Of a DNA stretch of 64,000 bases, positions 45,144 to 53,776 are shown in pieces (position 1 is the first letter of the stretch; each line of letters begins with the position of its first letter). The position numbers were made by a program, and so were the translations under genes. The notes under the pieces are model-generated. The model saw only the letters and a list, made by a program, of their open reading frames with translations, was not told the origin of the DNA and did no database searches. Origin of the DNA: Amycolatopsis bartoniae (lineage in GTDB: Bacteria; Actinomycetota; Actinomycetes; Mycobacteriales; Pseudonocardiaceae); the NCBI RefSeq assembly GCF_014191255.1, contig NZ_JACHWH010000001.1, forward strand, positions 682,001 to 746,000, given 5' to 3'.

Positions 45144-45974
45144 ATGACACCTCGGGTGCCGCTGACCCGCCGCTACCTCATGTGCCCGCCGCGGTTCTTC
45201 GCCGTCGACTACGCGATCAACCCGTGGATGGACCCGTCGCAGCCGGTGGACGTGGCGCGGGCGATGGCGCAGTGGACCGAGTTGCGCGACACCTACCGCC
45301 GGCTCGGGCACACGGTCGAGGAGATCGAGCCGCAGCCCGGCCTGCCCGACATGGTCTTCGCGGCCAACTCCGGCACGGTGATCGACGGGCGGGTGCTCGG
45401 TGCGCGGTTCCGGGCTCGGCAGCGGGTGCCCGAGGCCGACCACTACCGGCGCTGGTTCCTCGAACACGGCTACCGCGACGTGACGATGCCGTCGCGGATC
45501 AACGAGGCCGAGGGCGACTTCGCGTGGACGGGCCGGATGATCCTGGCGGGCACCGGTTTCCGCACCGATCCCGAGGCGCACGCGGAGGCGCAGGAGATCC
45601 TCGGCGTGCCCGTGCTGTCACTGCGGCTGGTCGACCCGCGGTACTACCACCTCGACACGGCGTTGTTCGTGCTCAGCGAGGCCACCGACTCGGCGCCCGC
45701 GCAGATCGCGTACTACCCGGAGGCGTTCTCCGCGGGTTCCCGGCGCGTGCTGGCGCGGTTGTTCCCCGACGCCGTGCTCGCCGACGCCGCCGACGCGGCG
45801 TGCTTCGGGCTCAACGGCGTGTCCGACGGGCGCAACGTCGTGCTGCCGCTGGAGGCCACGTCGTTGGGCCGCCGGCTCGCGGCGCGCGGGTACGAGCCGG
45901 TGCACGTGGACATCTCGGAGCTGCGCAAGGCCGGCGGCGGGCCGAAGTGCTGCACGCTGGAGATCCGCAAGTGA
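45144..45974 (+). CDS. ddaH: Dimethylarginine dimethylaminohydrolase
   Basis: Guanidino-group-modifying enzyme of 276 residues that hydrolyses methylated arginines to citrulline and methylamines, or a close relative acting on arginine-like compounds. Features of the family: LMCPPRFFAVDYAINPWMD at the N-terminus, NEAEGDFAWTG (Glu 123), the catalytic His 169 in RYYHLDTAL, and the nucleophilic Cys near the C-terminus in GGGPKCCTLEIRK (C269 or C270). Control by the divergent Lrp regulator is likely. Confidence 0.9.
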   Translation: MTPRVPLTRRYLMCPPRFFAVDYAINPWMDPSQPVDVARAMAQWTELRDTYRRLGHTVEEIEPQPGLPDMVFAANSGTVIDGRVLGARFRARQRVPEADHYRRWFLEHGYRDVTMPSRINEAEGDFAWTGRMILAGTGFRTDPEAHAEAQEILGVPVLSLRLVDPRYYHLDTALFVLSEATDSAPAQIAYYPEAFSAGSRRVLARLFPDAVLADAADAACFGLNGVSDGRNVVLPLEATSLGRRLAARGYEPVHVDISELRKAGGGPKCCTLEIRK

Positions 45975-45978
45975 GCGC

Positions 45979-46365
45979 TCATCCAGGCTGATCGGCCGGC
46001 CGGGCGTCGTACGCGGCGCGGGCCGTGTGCACGCGATCGGCGTTGGCCTTGGACCAGTCCGCGATGGCGGTGGTGAGTGCGCCCGCTTCGCGGCCGAGGT
46101 CGGTGAGGGCGTACTCCACCCGTGGCGGGATGGTCGGGAAAACAGTGCGGCTGACCAGGCCGTCGCGTTCGAGGTTACGCAGCGCCTGGGTCAGGGATTT
46201 CTGGGTCACGCCTTCGACGTGCCGGCGTAGCTCGGTGAACCGCAGCGGCCGGTCCTTCGTGCCGAGCACGCCCAAGACGTAGAGCGCCCACTTGTTCGCC
46301 AGCACGCCCACGACCGTGCGCGACGGACAGTCCTTCGAGTAGACGATCTCCGAGTCGGTATCCAT
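45979..46365 (-). CDS. HxlR family transcriptional regulator
   Basis: 128-residue winged-helix regulator. It has the family N-terminal Cys in YSKDCPSRTVVG (C13), then VLANKWALYVLGVL, RPLRFTELRRHVEGVTQKSLTQALRNLERDGLVSR and the wing TIPPRVEYALTDLG. The single Cys often senses oxidants or electrophiles. Divergent from the NmrA-like oxidoreductase with a shared dyad at 46367-46393, so it probably represses that gene and itself until an electrophile or quinone is present. Start is ATG 46365; the reading frame extends upstream but without homology. Confidence 0.9.
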   Translation of the reverse strand: MDTDSEIVYSKDCPSRTVVGVLANKWALYVLGVLGTKDRPLRFTELRRHVEGVTQKSLTQALRNLERDGLVSRTVFPTIPPRVEYALTDLGREAGALTTAIADWSKANADRVHTARAAYDARPADQPG

Positions 46366-46366
46366 C

Positions 46367-46393
46367 AGGTACCTATATATCCGAATGGTGCCT
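46367..46393. promoter_or_regulatory. Candidate HxlR operator
   Basis: AGGTACC-N13-GGTGCCT, 7-bp arms with one mismatch, spans TATATA that could be the -10 of the HxlR gene itself. The location directly before the regulator's start suggests autoregulation and control of the divergent oxidoreductase. Confidence 0.5.
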
Positions 46394-46461
46394 ACTCCAC
46401 AAACGATACGAGCACGTGCAGCCTGGAGGTCACATTCCTTCGAGCTGCAAATGGAGACACG

Positions 46462-47322
46462 TTGATCCTGGTGACCGGAGCGACGGGCAAGATCGGTGCC
46501 GAGGCGGTCCGGCTCCTGACCGGAAAGGACCTTCCCGTCAGGGCCCTGGTGCGTGACGCGTCGCGCACCCCGCGCGACGGGAGCTGGAGCGGTGTCGAAA
46601 TCGCGGTGGGCGATTTCGACCGGCCGAGGACGCTGGACGCGGCGATGGCGGGTGTCGACACCCTGCTGCTCATCAGCCCTTCGGTTCCCGCGCAGGAGAT
46701 CGCTGTCATCGACAGCGCCGCTCGCCACGATGTGCAGCACGTCGTCAAGATCACGAACCACAAGGCGACCGAGGACTCTCCCGTCGGCAGGCGTCGCGAC
46801 CACGCGCGCATCGAGGCGCACCTCCGGGCGAGCGGGATGGCCGCCACGTTGCTCGCGCCGAACCTCCTCATGCAGAACCTGTTCTTCCTGGCTCCGCAGA
46901 TCAGGCAGACGCACGGGTTCGAGATGTCGGCCGGGAACGGCCGCTTCGGCATGGTCGACTCACGCGACGTGTCAGCGGCCGCGGCGGCTGTGGCGGCCGC
47001 TCCCGCCGGCCACGAGGGGCGCACCTACCTGCTGACCGGCCCGGAGCTCGTCACCTACGCCGACGTGGCCGCCGAGCTGACCCGCGCACTGGGGCAGGAG
47101 GTCGAGTACCGCCGGGTCACGCCGGGCCAGCATCGCGAGCGGATGGTCCGGGCCGGGCTCCCCGAGCCGGTCGCTGCCTCCAACGCCCAGGTCTTCGGGC
47201 TGATCGCCGAGGGTGATGCCGCGTGGCTGTCCGACGACGTCGCCACCCTCACGGGGCGCGCCCCCCGGACTCTGCGCACCTTCGTCAGCGACCACGTCCG
47301 CTGTTTCGGCGCTACGGCGTGA
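46462..47322 (+). CDS. NmrA-like NAD(P)-binding oxidoreductase
   Basis: Atypical short-chain dehydrogenase of 286 residues, quinone-reductase (QOR2)-like. The Rossmann loop is VTGATGKIG (residues 4-12); other family segments are VRALVRDASR, GDFDRPRTLDAAMAGVDTLLLISP and the NHKATEDSPVGRRRDH region. The catalytic Tyr-x3-Lys of classical SDRs is absent, usual for the NmrA group. Start TTG 46462 follows GGAG with 5-nt spacing. Linked to the divergent HxlR regulator, a common pairing for stress-induced quinone or aldehyde reductases. Its last 11 bp overlap the convergent next gene. Confidence 0.85.
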   Translation: MILVTGATGKIGAEAVRLLTGKDLPVRALVRDASRTPRDGSWSGVEIAVGDFDRPRTLDAAMAGVDTLLLISPSVPAQEIAVIDSAARHDVQHVVKITNHKATEDSPVGRRRDHARIEAHLRASGMAATLLAPNLLMQNLFFLAPQIRQTHGFEMSAGNGRFGMVDSRDVSAAAAAVAAAPAGHEGRTYLLTGPELVTYADVAAELTRALGQEVEYRRVTPGQHRERMVRAGLPEPVAASNAQVFGLIAEGDAAWLSDDVATLTGRAPRTLRTFVSDHVRCFGATA

Positions 47323-48586
47323 TCTTGTAGATGTGGTAGGTCGACTCGGCGGGGAAGTCGTCGGTCAGCTTGCCGCCCTGGATCGGGACTTCCCGGTTCT
47401 CGTAGAGCACCTCCGCGTGGGTCGCGGGCAGGTCCGGCGGCAGGGTCAGCGTGTGCGTGCCCGGCGCGGTGCCGCGGCCGACCATCGCGAACACGTAGTA
47501 CGAGCCCTCGTGCTCCTTGAGCATCGTGTCCATTCCGGGCGCGAACGAGTAGTCCAGCGACTGCGTGTTCAGCACCGGCGCGAGGTCGCGGATGCGGCGG
47601 TTCACCTCCGTCACCGCGGGCCGGATCGTGGCGCCGCACGAGTCGCGCAGCACGTGCTGCGTCTGGCAGGAACCGCCGAAGTTGTGGTTGAAGTAGATGA
47701 TCCCGCGGGCGCCGTGGATGAGGGAGTTCACGACCGCGCCCGCCAGCTGGTCCGGGGCGATCGTGGTCGAGTACTTCGCGAACGGGGCGCCGTCCTCGAC
47801 GAAGGCGTAGATCGGCTGCCGCTTGCCGTCCATGCCGTCCAGCTCACGCATCCGGTCGATGGTGGCGCCGTAGGACGCCGAGAGGTGGCACAGGTTCGCG
47901 GGCGTCTTCGTCAGCTCGCAGATGCCGTCGTCGGTGTACCAGTAGGTGTCCATTGAGGACACATCGGTGTAGTCGAGGAACTTGGCGGCGGCGGCGTCCT
48001 TGATGAAGAACTCCATGCCGTACCCGAAGTTCGCGTACCGCGCGCGGCCGTCGTGCTGCGGCAGCCGGTCCCGCAGCGTCTGCAGCACCGTGTAACCGCA
48101 CAACGCCTCCTCGGGCTCGCAGATCGGGCCTTCACCGGGGTACTTGCCGGTCCAGGGCGCGTTCCCCTCGTGGCCCCATAGGTCGACCTCGTCGGTGAGC
48201 AGCCAGCCCACGGTCTCGTCGCCGTAGCCGGGCAGCTGCGTGCTCGGGAACGCGTACATGCCGTTCTGGCGCACCAGCGCGAGGTCACTGGACTGCGTCA
48301 GCTCGAAGTACGTGTTGATCCCCGCGGCCTTGTCCAGCTCCGCGTCCCGCTGCGACGTGACGGCCTCGTACCAGACGCCGACGGGGAAGAAGTTGGGATC
48401 CGTCCAGGCCGCCATCTTCGGGAACTGCCGGTAGTACTCCGGACCGCCCTCCCACGCCACGCGCGGCAGGTCGTGCACGCTGAGGGCGGCCGGCCGCGGG
48501 GGGACTTCGCGGTACGCCAGCAGGCCGCCGACGACGGCGACCGCGATCGCCAGCGTGAGTGCCGACCAGACGTTCCGCCGCCTCAT
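47312..48586 (-). CDS. Membrane-anchored TIM-barrel-like protein, possible glycoside hydrolase
   Basis: 424 residues. A basic N-terminus (MRRRNVW) and one hydrophobic helix look like an uncleaved anchor or signal peptide. The globular part has FFPVGVWYEAVTSQ, AAGINTYFELTQ, GWLLTDEVDLWGH, YTDVSSMDTYWYT, PIYAFVEDGAP and GARGIIYFNHNFGG, reading as successive TIM-barrel strands with acidic residues at their ends (for example the D-E of LTDEVD and the E of VEDG), as in clan GH-A glycosidases. A small beta domain closes the protein. I cannot name the family. Last gene of a coupled minus-strand polysaccharide operon, so it may trim or modify that polymer. Confidence 0.75.
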   Translation of the reverse strand: MRRRNVWSALTLAIAVAVVGGLLAYREVPPRPAALSVHDLPRVAWEGGPEYYRQFPKMAAWTDPNFFPVGVWYEAVTSQRDAELDKAAGINTYFELTQSSDLALVRQNGMYAFPSTQLPGYGDETVGWLLTDEVDLWGHEGNAPWTGKYPGEGPICEPEEALCGYTVLQTLRDRLPQHDGRARYANFGYGMEFFIKDAAAAKFLDYTDVSSMDTYWYTDDGICELTKTPANLCHLSASYGATIDRMRELDGMDGKRQPIYAFVEDGAPFAKYSTTIAPDQLAGAVVNSLIHGARGIIYFNHNFGGSCQTQHVLRDSCGATIRPAVTEVNRRIRDLAPVLNTQSLDYSFAPGMDTMLKEHEGSYYVFAMVGRGTAPGTHTLTLPPDLPATHAEVLYENREVPIQGGKLTDDFPAESTYHIYKITP

Positions 48587-50607
48587 CCGGTTTCCGCCAC
48601 GCGCACCAGCTCCGCGGCCCGGGACCGCCAGGAGTACCCGAGCACCGACTCCCGGAGCCGCTGCGACGGCAGGGGCGCGCCGTGCGCCAGGCTTTCGCGG
48701 ATGGCGGCCACGAACGCCGCCGGGTCGTTCGCCACGCGGACGCGGTCGCGGTAGGCCGCGAGCTCGTCGAAGTCCGTGCTCACCACGGGCAGTCCCAGCG
48801 CGAGGTACTCCTTGAGCTTGATCGGGTTCGAGTGGCGGATCCACTCGTTGTCGAGCCACGGCATGAGCGCGACGTCGAATCCGGAGCCATACGACGGGAT
48901 CGTGGCATAGGGGCGGAAGCCCAGCCAGTGCACGTTCGGGTACCGCTCGAACCGCGTCATGTCGTGCGTGGCGTCGCCGATCAGCACCAGCGAGCAGTCC
49001 GGCAGCTCCTTGGCGACGTGTTCGAGCAGGTCGAAGTCGACGAGGAAGTCGTCCAGCGCGCCGAAGAAGCCGAGGCGAGGGCCGGGGACGGCGGCGAGGT
49101 CGGCGGGCAGCTCGGCGCTCGGCCGGAAGTGTTCGACGTCGACGCCGTGGTCGAGGAAGTGCGCCCGCTCGCCGGTCCTGGCGTGCTCCTCGTCGAGCAG
49201 GGCGTGACTGACGTAGAGCACGTGGTCGGCGTGGTCGAGCAACGCGCCTTCGAGCTGTTCGATCGTGCCGCGGTCGGCCTCCGGGAAGTCGGAGTGCCGG
49301 TCGGAGCGGTTGAACACCAGCGACCGGCGGCGCATCGGCTCCACGACGTCCCAGGCGGTCGGAATCGTCACCATGAGCACGGGCTCGTGCATCCGCAGCG
49401 CGGCGGTGACGGCGCGGACCTGCGCGCGAACGAGCGTCGCGTTGATCCTGCGCAGCAGGGGTGAACCGTAGAACGGCAGCGGGAGCGGGGACATCACGTA
49501 GAAGCCGGGCTCCGGACGGCGGACGAACTTGGCCACGCTGCGCAGCTTCCGCAGGATGCGGCGGGTCACCTGCGTGCTGCGGCCGGGCGTGGGCATGCGC
49601 ATGCCGATGCTGTTCACCACGAGCACGCGGCGCTGCCTCGCCACCGAGCGCATCAGCTGGAAGTCCGAATGCGCCTGGTTGTGGTACCACCAGTCCTGCG
49701 CGGAGAAGCAGATGTAGCCGGGCTGCGAGACCGGCCAGCGGCGCAGCCACAGCAGGTCCCTGACCGCGCGCCAGTGGCGTCCGCCGCGCAGGAGCGCGCG
49801 CGGCACCTCGTTGGCCAGCACCGCGAGACGCATGCCGAGCGCGGCGGCGCGGCCCTCGCGTTCCCGGCGCAGGCGCACGCGGTTGGTGGCCGAAAGCGCC
49901 CACAGTTCGGCCGAAGTGGACTGTTCACCACCGAGGTGGATGGCGACAGCAGCGGGCTCGAACCGGACGGCGTAACCGGAGTCACCCGCGCGGAGGTGGT
50001 ACTCCGTCTCCTCGGAGTACAGGAAGTACCGCTCCTCCATCGGCCCGAGGGCCTGGCGGCATTCGCGGGAGACCAGCCAACAGGCACCTGTCGCCCAGTC
50101 CACAGTGGAGGGTCGCGAGTAGGCGCGCCTGCTCACCACCAGTTCGCCCAGCGCGGGAACGCGTCCCGCGCGTGTGCCGCCGAGTACCGCCTCGCCCAAT
50201 GCCCGCAGAGTGGTCGGGCGGCGGCGCAGGGACGGGTGGCGTTCGCCGTCGGGGCCGAGGATCAGCGGAACGGCGATGCCGGTGCCGGGCACTTCGAGCG
50301 CCGCCCGGAGGGCCTTGACCGCACCGGGTTCCAGGCGGACGTCGGGGTTCAGCACGAGCACGTCGGCGTCTCCGGCCTCCGCGAAGCCCGCGTTGACCCC
50401 CGCCGCGAAGCCGTCGTTGGTTCCCCGCGCGACGATTTCCGCACTCGGCAGGGTTTTCCGCACCACGTCGAGCGTGTTGTCGGTGGAGGCGTTGTCGACC
50501 ACGATGACACGCGCGTCGGGCAGGTCGCGCAGGGAGTTGAGGCAGTCGGCGACGATCGCGGCGCTGTGGTAGGTCACGATCACTACGGCGAGCGGCATGC
50601 GGTTCAC
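48583..50607 (-). CDS. Two-domain glycosyltransferase (GT2 plus GT4-like)
   Basis: 674 residues from GTG 50607, overlapping the upstream stop as GTGA. The first 290 or so residues form a GT2 rhamnosyl-type domain: VVIVTYHSAAIVADCLNSL, VDNASTDNT, GVNAGFAEAGDADVLVLNPDV (the D-x-D site) and DWATGACWLVSRE. Residues about 310-674 are a GT-B domain: YICFSAQDWWYHNQAHSDFQLM, RSLVFNRSDRHSDFPEAD, GFFGALDDFLVDFDLLEHV and NPIKLKEYLALGLPVVSTDFDE. One protein could thus add two successive sugars. ATGA overlap with the downstream gene. Confidence 0.88.
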   Translation of the reverse strand: MNRMPLAVVIVTYHSAAIVADCLNSLRDLPDARVIVVDNASTDNTLDVVRKTLPSAEIVARGTNDGFAAGVNAGFAEAGDADVLVLNPDVRLEPGAVKALRAALEVPGTGIAVPLILGPDGERHPSLRRRPTTLRALGEAVLGGTRAGRVPALGELVVSRRAYSRPSTVDWATGACWLVSRECRQALGPMEERYFLYSEETEYHLRAGDSGYAVRFEPAAVAIHLGGEQSTSAELWALSATNRVRLRREREGRAAALGMRLAVLANEVPRALLRGGRHWRAVRDLLWLRRWPVSQPGYICFSAQDWWYHNQAHSDFQLMRSVARQRRVLVVNSIGMRMPTPGRSTQVTRRILRKLRSVAKFVRRPEPGFYVMSPLPLPFYGSPLLRRINATLVRAQVRAVTAALRMHEPVLMVTIPTAWDVVEPMRRRSLVFNRSDRHSDFPEADRGTIEQLEGALLDHADHVLYVSHALLDEEHARTGERAHFLDHGVDVEHFRPSAELPADLAAVPGPRLGFFGALDDFLVDFDLLEHVAKELPDCSLVLIGDATHDMTRFERYPNVHWLGFRPYATIPSYGSGFDVALMPWLDNEWIRHSNPIKLKEYLALGLPVVSTDFDELAAYRDRVRVANDPAAFVAAIRESLAHGAPLPSQRLRESVLGYSWRSRAAELVRVAETG

Positions 50608-51365
50608 GGCTCCACTTTCTCGGCGGCCCGGCGCAGCAGGGCTCCGGTGAGCAGCCGCATGGCGAACGGGGTGTCGTCGTGCAGGTACCGCCGGGCCAGC
50701 CGACGGGGTTCGAGGGCGAGCCGGTGCAGCCATTCGGCCCCGAGGCGCTGCACAACCTCGGGCGCGCGGCGGAACTGGCCCGCGGCCATCGGAATGCCCG
50801 CGCCGCAACCGAGGTACCAAGCCGACGGCAGCTCCGGGCGCAGGGCGCGAATCAGCTGCTCCTGCTTGGGAAAGCCGAGGCTCACCAGGACGAGGTCAGG
50901 CTTCGCCTCGACGATCCTGCCCGTCACCTCGGCCAGCGCCGCCGAACGCTCGAAGCCGAACGGCGGCGAGTCCGTGCCCGCGACGCGAAGACCGAGAAAG
51001 CGTTCACCGAGCGCCGCGGCCGCGGCCTCGGGTACCCCGGGATCGCCACCGAGCAGGTACACCGAACGCCCGGCCCGGGCAGCGGATTCGGTGAGGGAGA
51101 ACACGAGCGAGGCGCCGGTGACCCGCTCCAGCGTGGCGCCCGACGAGAGTTTCGCCGCCCACACCACGGGCATGCCGTCGGCGACGACGAGATCCGCCTC
51201 GCCGACCAGCCCGGCCAGTTCCGGGCTCCGCGTGGCCGCGCGGACGATGTCCACATTGGCCGTGACGATCCAGCCGCCGCGGTCCCAGCCGCTTTCCACG
51301 TGCCGCACGACTTCGGACTCCCGCAACGGCGAGATGCGCACCGCTCCCACGCGGACGGTATCCAT
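50604..51365 (-). CDS. WecB/TagA/CpsF family glycosyltransferase
   Basis: 253 residues. GT26-type enzyme that adds an N-acetylmannosamine, mannosaminuronate or similar residue to a lipid-linked sugar. Motifs are VTANVDIVRAATRSPEL, VVADGMPVVWAAKL, VYLLGGDPGVPEAAA, LVSLGFPKQEQLI and GCGAGIPMAAGQF. Start ATG 51365 has AAAGAGGTG upstream. It is joined to the two-domain glycosyltransferase by GTGA overlap, placing it early in repeat-unit assembly. Confidence 0.9.
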   Translation of the reverse strand: MDTVRVGAVRISPLRESEVVRHVESGWDRGGWIVTANVDIVRAATRSPELAGLVGEADLVVADGMPVVWAAKLSSGATLERVTGASLVFSLTESAARAGRSVYLLGGDPGVPEAAAAALGERFLGLRVAGTDSPPFGFERSAALAEVTGRIVEAKPDLVLVSLGFPKQEQLIRALRPELPSAWYLGCGAGIPMAAGQFRRAPEVVQRLGAEWLHRLALEPRRLARRYLHDDTPFAMRLLTGALLRRAAEKVEP

Positions 51366-51438
51366 CAAGGGCACCTCTTTCGGTAGCGGAATGCGCCCGA
51401 AGAGTCGCCCCTCGCGAGGAAACGTTACAGGCGCCCGG

Positions 51439-52419
51439 TCAACGCAACGGAACGGGTGAAGAAGCGTTGGGCAGCAACACGACCGGCGGTGCCGAACCGT
51501 CGGCGGGCACGGTGAGGATGGAAGTTTTCTCACCGTTCTGGGGAGTTCGCGCGTAGGCGAGCGTGTTGTCGTCGAGCCACACGGACTGGTCGTCGATCCC
51601 GGTGGTGCCGTTCAGGGTTCTTTCGGTGTTCGTGCGCAGGTCCAGCACCGCGACCTGCCACGGACCGAGCCTGCTCACGCGCTTCTTGTACGCGATCCTC
51701 GTGCCGTCCGGCGACAGCGAAGGGCATTCCGCGTCCTGGTGGACGTCGTGCATCGTGCGCGTGACGAGGTCGCCTTTCACCAACCAGGTGCGGTTCTGGG
51801 CAGCCATCGTCGCGTAGAACGTGCGGTCGTCCGACGCGACCGTGACACCCCAGAAGTTGCGGTCGGACGCGGTGAAGACGTTCCCGTTCACCGTCGCCGT
51901 GAAGTCCTCCAGCGTCTCCACCAGCGCTCCCGTGCGCAGGTCGAGCACGCCGGTGCGGGTGGAGAAGCCGCCGGGGACTGAGTAGGAGTCGCCACTGACG
52001 AAAGTGGTCCACGCGACGATCCGCCCAGACGCCGAAACGCGTGCCCGGTTGGGAATTCCGGCGAGACCGACCGTGCGGAGCACCTTGCCGCCCGAGTCCA
52101 GCACGGCGGCCTCGTAGCTCGGGCCGACCCCCGCCAGCCGGAGGCAGACCGTGGTGCCAGCGGCGGAGTACACCCGTTGGCACTGCAGGGAAGTCGCCGT
52201 ACGGGGGCCGGACGGATCGGCCGAACGCACCTGTTCCACCTGGTTACGGCCGTCGTCCTGCTCGATGAACAGCAGGTTCCCGCCGGTCAGGGCTCCGGAT
52301 GGGGCTGCCTGCCGCGCGCCCGTCGCCGCGTGCACCACGTACCCGGCGCCCGCGAGCACCACCACGACGATGGCCGCGACGCCGAGTGCGATGCGGTGCC
52401 GGGCGAGCCAGTTCCTCAA
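51439..52419 (-). CDS. Membrane-anchored TolB-like beta-propeller protein
   Basis: 326 residues from TTG 52419, chosen because GGGAGG sits 5 nt upstream and the TTGA overlaps the stop of the preceding MFS gene. A transmembrane helix (IALGVAAIVVVVLAGAGYVVHAA, residues about 10-32) anchors an extracytoplasmic domain of propeller repeats: CPSLSPDGTRIAYKK, VWLDDNTLAYART, RVSASGRIVAWTTF. Such propellers usually bind other proteins or glycans. No catalytic residues are recognisable. Its context suggests a role in polymer export or attachment. Confidence 0.78.
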   Translation of the reverse strand: MRNWLARHRIALGVAAIVVVVLAGAGYVVHAATGARQAAPSGALTGGNLLFIEQDDGRNQVEQVRSADPSGPRTATSLQCQRVYSAAGTTVCLRLAGVGPSYEAAVLDSGGKVLRTVGLAGIPNRARVSASGRIVAWTTFVSGDSYSVPGGFSTRTGVLDLRTGALVETLEDFTATVNGNVFTASDRNFWGVTVASDDRTFYATMAAQNRTWLVKGDLVTRTMHDVHQDAECPSLSPDGTRIAYKKRVSRLGPWQVAVLDLRTNTERTLNGTTGIDDQSVWLDDNTLAYARTPQNGEKTSILTVPADGSAPPVVLLPNASSPVPLR

Positions 52420-53657
52420 GCCTGCCTCCCGCGGACCAGTGCCGCGGCGCCGGACAGGGCCACCACGAAGACGCACAGGGTGATCAGCACCGAGGTGCCC
52501 TTGGTCAGGTTCGCCAGCAGCACACCGAACAACGACGACGAGATCAGCCGCGCGACGGCCTGCCCGGTCTGCACGACCGCGAGCCCGCTGGCCCGCAGCT
52601 GCTCGGGCACGAGCGGTCCGGCATACGCCATCAGCACGCCGTCGGTGGCCGCGTAGAACAAGCCGTGCAGGGCGAGACCGGCGAACAGGATCGGATAACC
52701 GCCGCCGGACGTCAGCAGCAGCGCGTACAACCCGAGCAGCAGCATGTGCCCGCCGAAGAACACCGGCCAGCGGCCGATCCGGTCGGCGACCCGGCCGAGC
52801 GGGATCGCGCCGAGCAGGAACACCAGCGCGGTGCCGAGCGGCAGCAGCGGCAGCGCCGACAGCGGCACCGCCGTCGTGCTCTGCAGGACGACGAACACGA
52901 ACGCGTCGCTGATCGTGGCCAGGCCCAGCAGCCCGGCCGCGATCGTCGCCCGGCGCAGCCGCCGCTCGCGCAGCAGGCCGAGGCAGGCACGCAGGGAGAC
53001 CGGGTTCCGCGCGGGCAGCGGTTCACCGGACCGGCGGCCGTCTCGTACGAAAGCCGCCAACACGATGAAACCCAGTGCGGCGAAACAGAAACTCACGAAG
53101 AACACCGGGGACGAACCGGTGCCCAGCTCGCTCATGATCCAGAACGTCACCAGCGGGCCCAGCAGTGCGCCGAACGTGTCCATCGCGCGGTGCACCCCGA
53201 AGGCGTGGCCCAGCCGGTTCGACGGCGTGGCCAGGGAGATCAGGGCGTCCCGCGGCGCGGTGCGCAGGCCCTTGCCCGCCCGGTCCGCGGCCAGGATCCC
53301 GCCGATGCCGAAGGCCGAACCGCCCGCCAGCGGGAAGGCCAGCTTCATCAGCGCGGAACCGCCGTAACCCACCATCGCCACCAGTTTCGGGCGCCGCAAC
53401 CGGTCGGCGACATATCCGCCGACGAGGCGCAGGATCGCCGTGGCACCGTTGTAGAGCCCGTCGAGAAGTCCGAATTGGACGTATCCCAGCTGCAATGTGT
53501 ACAGCAGGTAGACGGGCAGGAAAGCGGTCACCATCTCGGCCGACACGTCGGTGAGCAGGCTCACCGAGCCCAGTGCGAAAACCGTGGCGGGCACGCTGCC
53601 GCCACGCGCCGTGCGCTCCGGAACGCCTGGTGGCGTGGCGCGGGACGTCAGGTACAC
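52416..53657 (-). CDS. MFS transporter
   Basis: 413 residues with about 12 hydrophobic helices. MFS signatures are GGYVADRLRRPKLVAMVG in loop 2-3 and GRVADRIGRWPVFFGG in loop 8-9, with DRAGKGLRTAPRDALIS in loop 4-5. These resemble transporters of the Bcr/YfcJ-like group found in polysaccharide and secondary-metabolite loci. Substrate unknown. First gene of the minus-strand operon, divergent by 119 bp from the Wzz-like gene. Confidence 0.85.
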   Translation of the reverse strand: MYLTSRATPPGVPERTARGGSVPATVFALGSVSLLTDVSAEMVTAFLPVYLLYTLQLGYVQFGLLDGLYNGATAILRLVGGYVADRLRRPKLVAMVGYGGSALMKLAFPLAGGSAFGIGGILAADRAGKGLRTAPRDALISLATPSNRLGHAFGVHRAMDTFGALLGPLVTFWIMSELGTGSSPVFFVSFCFAALGFIVLAAFVRDGRRSGEPLPARNPVSLRACLGLLRERRLRRATIAAGLLGLATISDAFVFVVLQSTTAVPLSALPLLPLGTALVFLLGAIPLGRVADRIGRWPVFFGGHMLLLGLYALLLTSGGGYPILFAGLALHGLFYAATDGVLMAYAGPLVPEQLRASGLAVVQTGQAVARLISSSLFGVLLANLTKGTSVLITLCVFVVALSGAAALVRGRQA

Positions 53658-53776
53658 AGCCCGGTAGTCGCGGTTCCGGCGCGCGCGTTAACAACCACTT
53701 GCCGAGATCGCCGTAACAATCGCGGGCCCGTCGCGACTGCCCTGCTGGAAGCCGAAGACGGAGCGGGGATGGGCGA

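Noticed and set aside
47312..49903. Single 863-codon minus-strand ORF joining the hydrolase to upstream sequence
   Set aside because: The upstream half is an off-frame shadow of the two-domain glycosyltransferase; the hydrolase starts at 48586 with an ATGA overlap.
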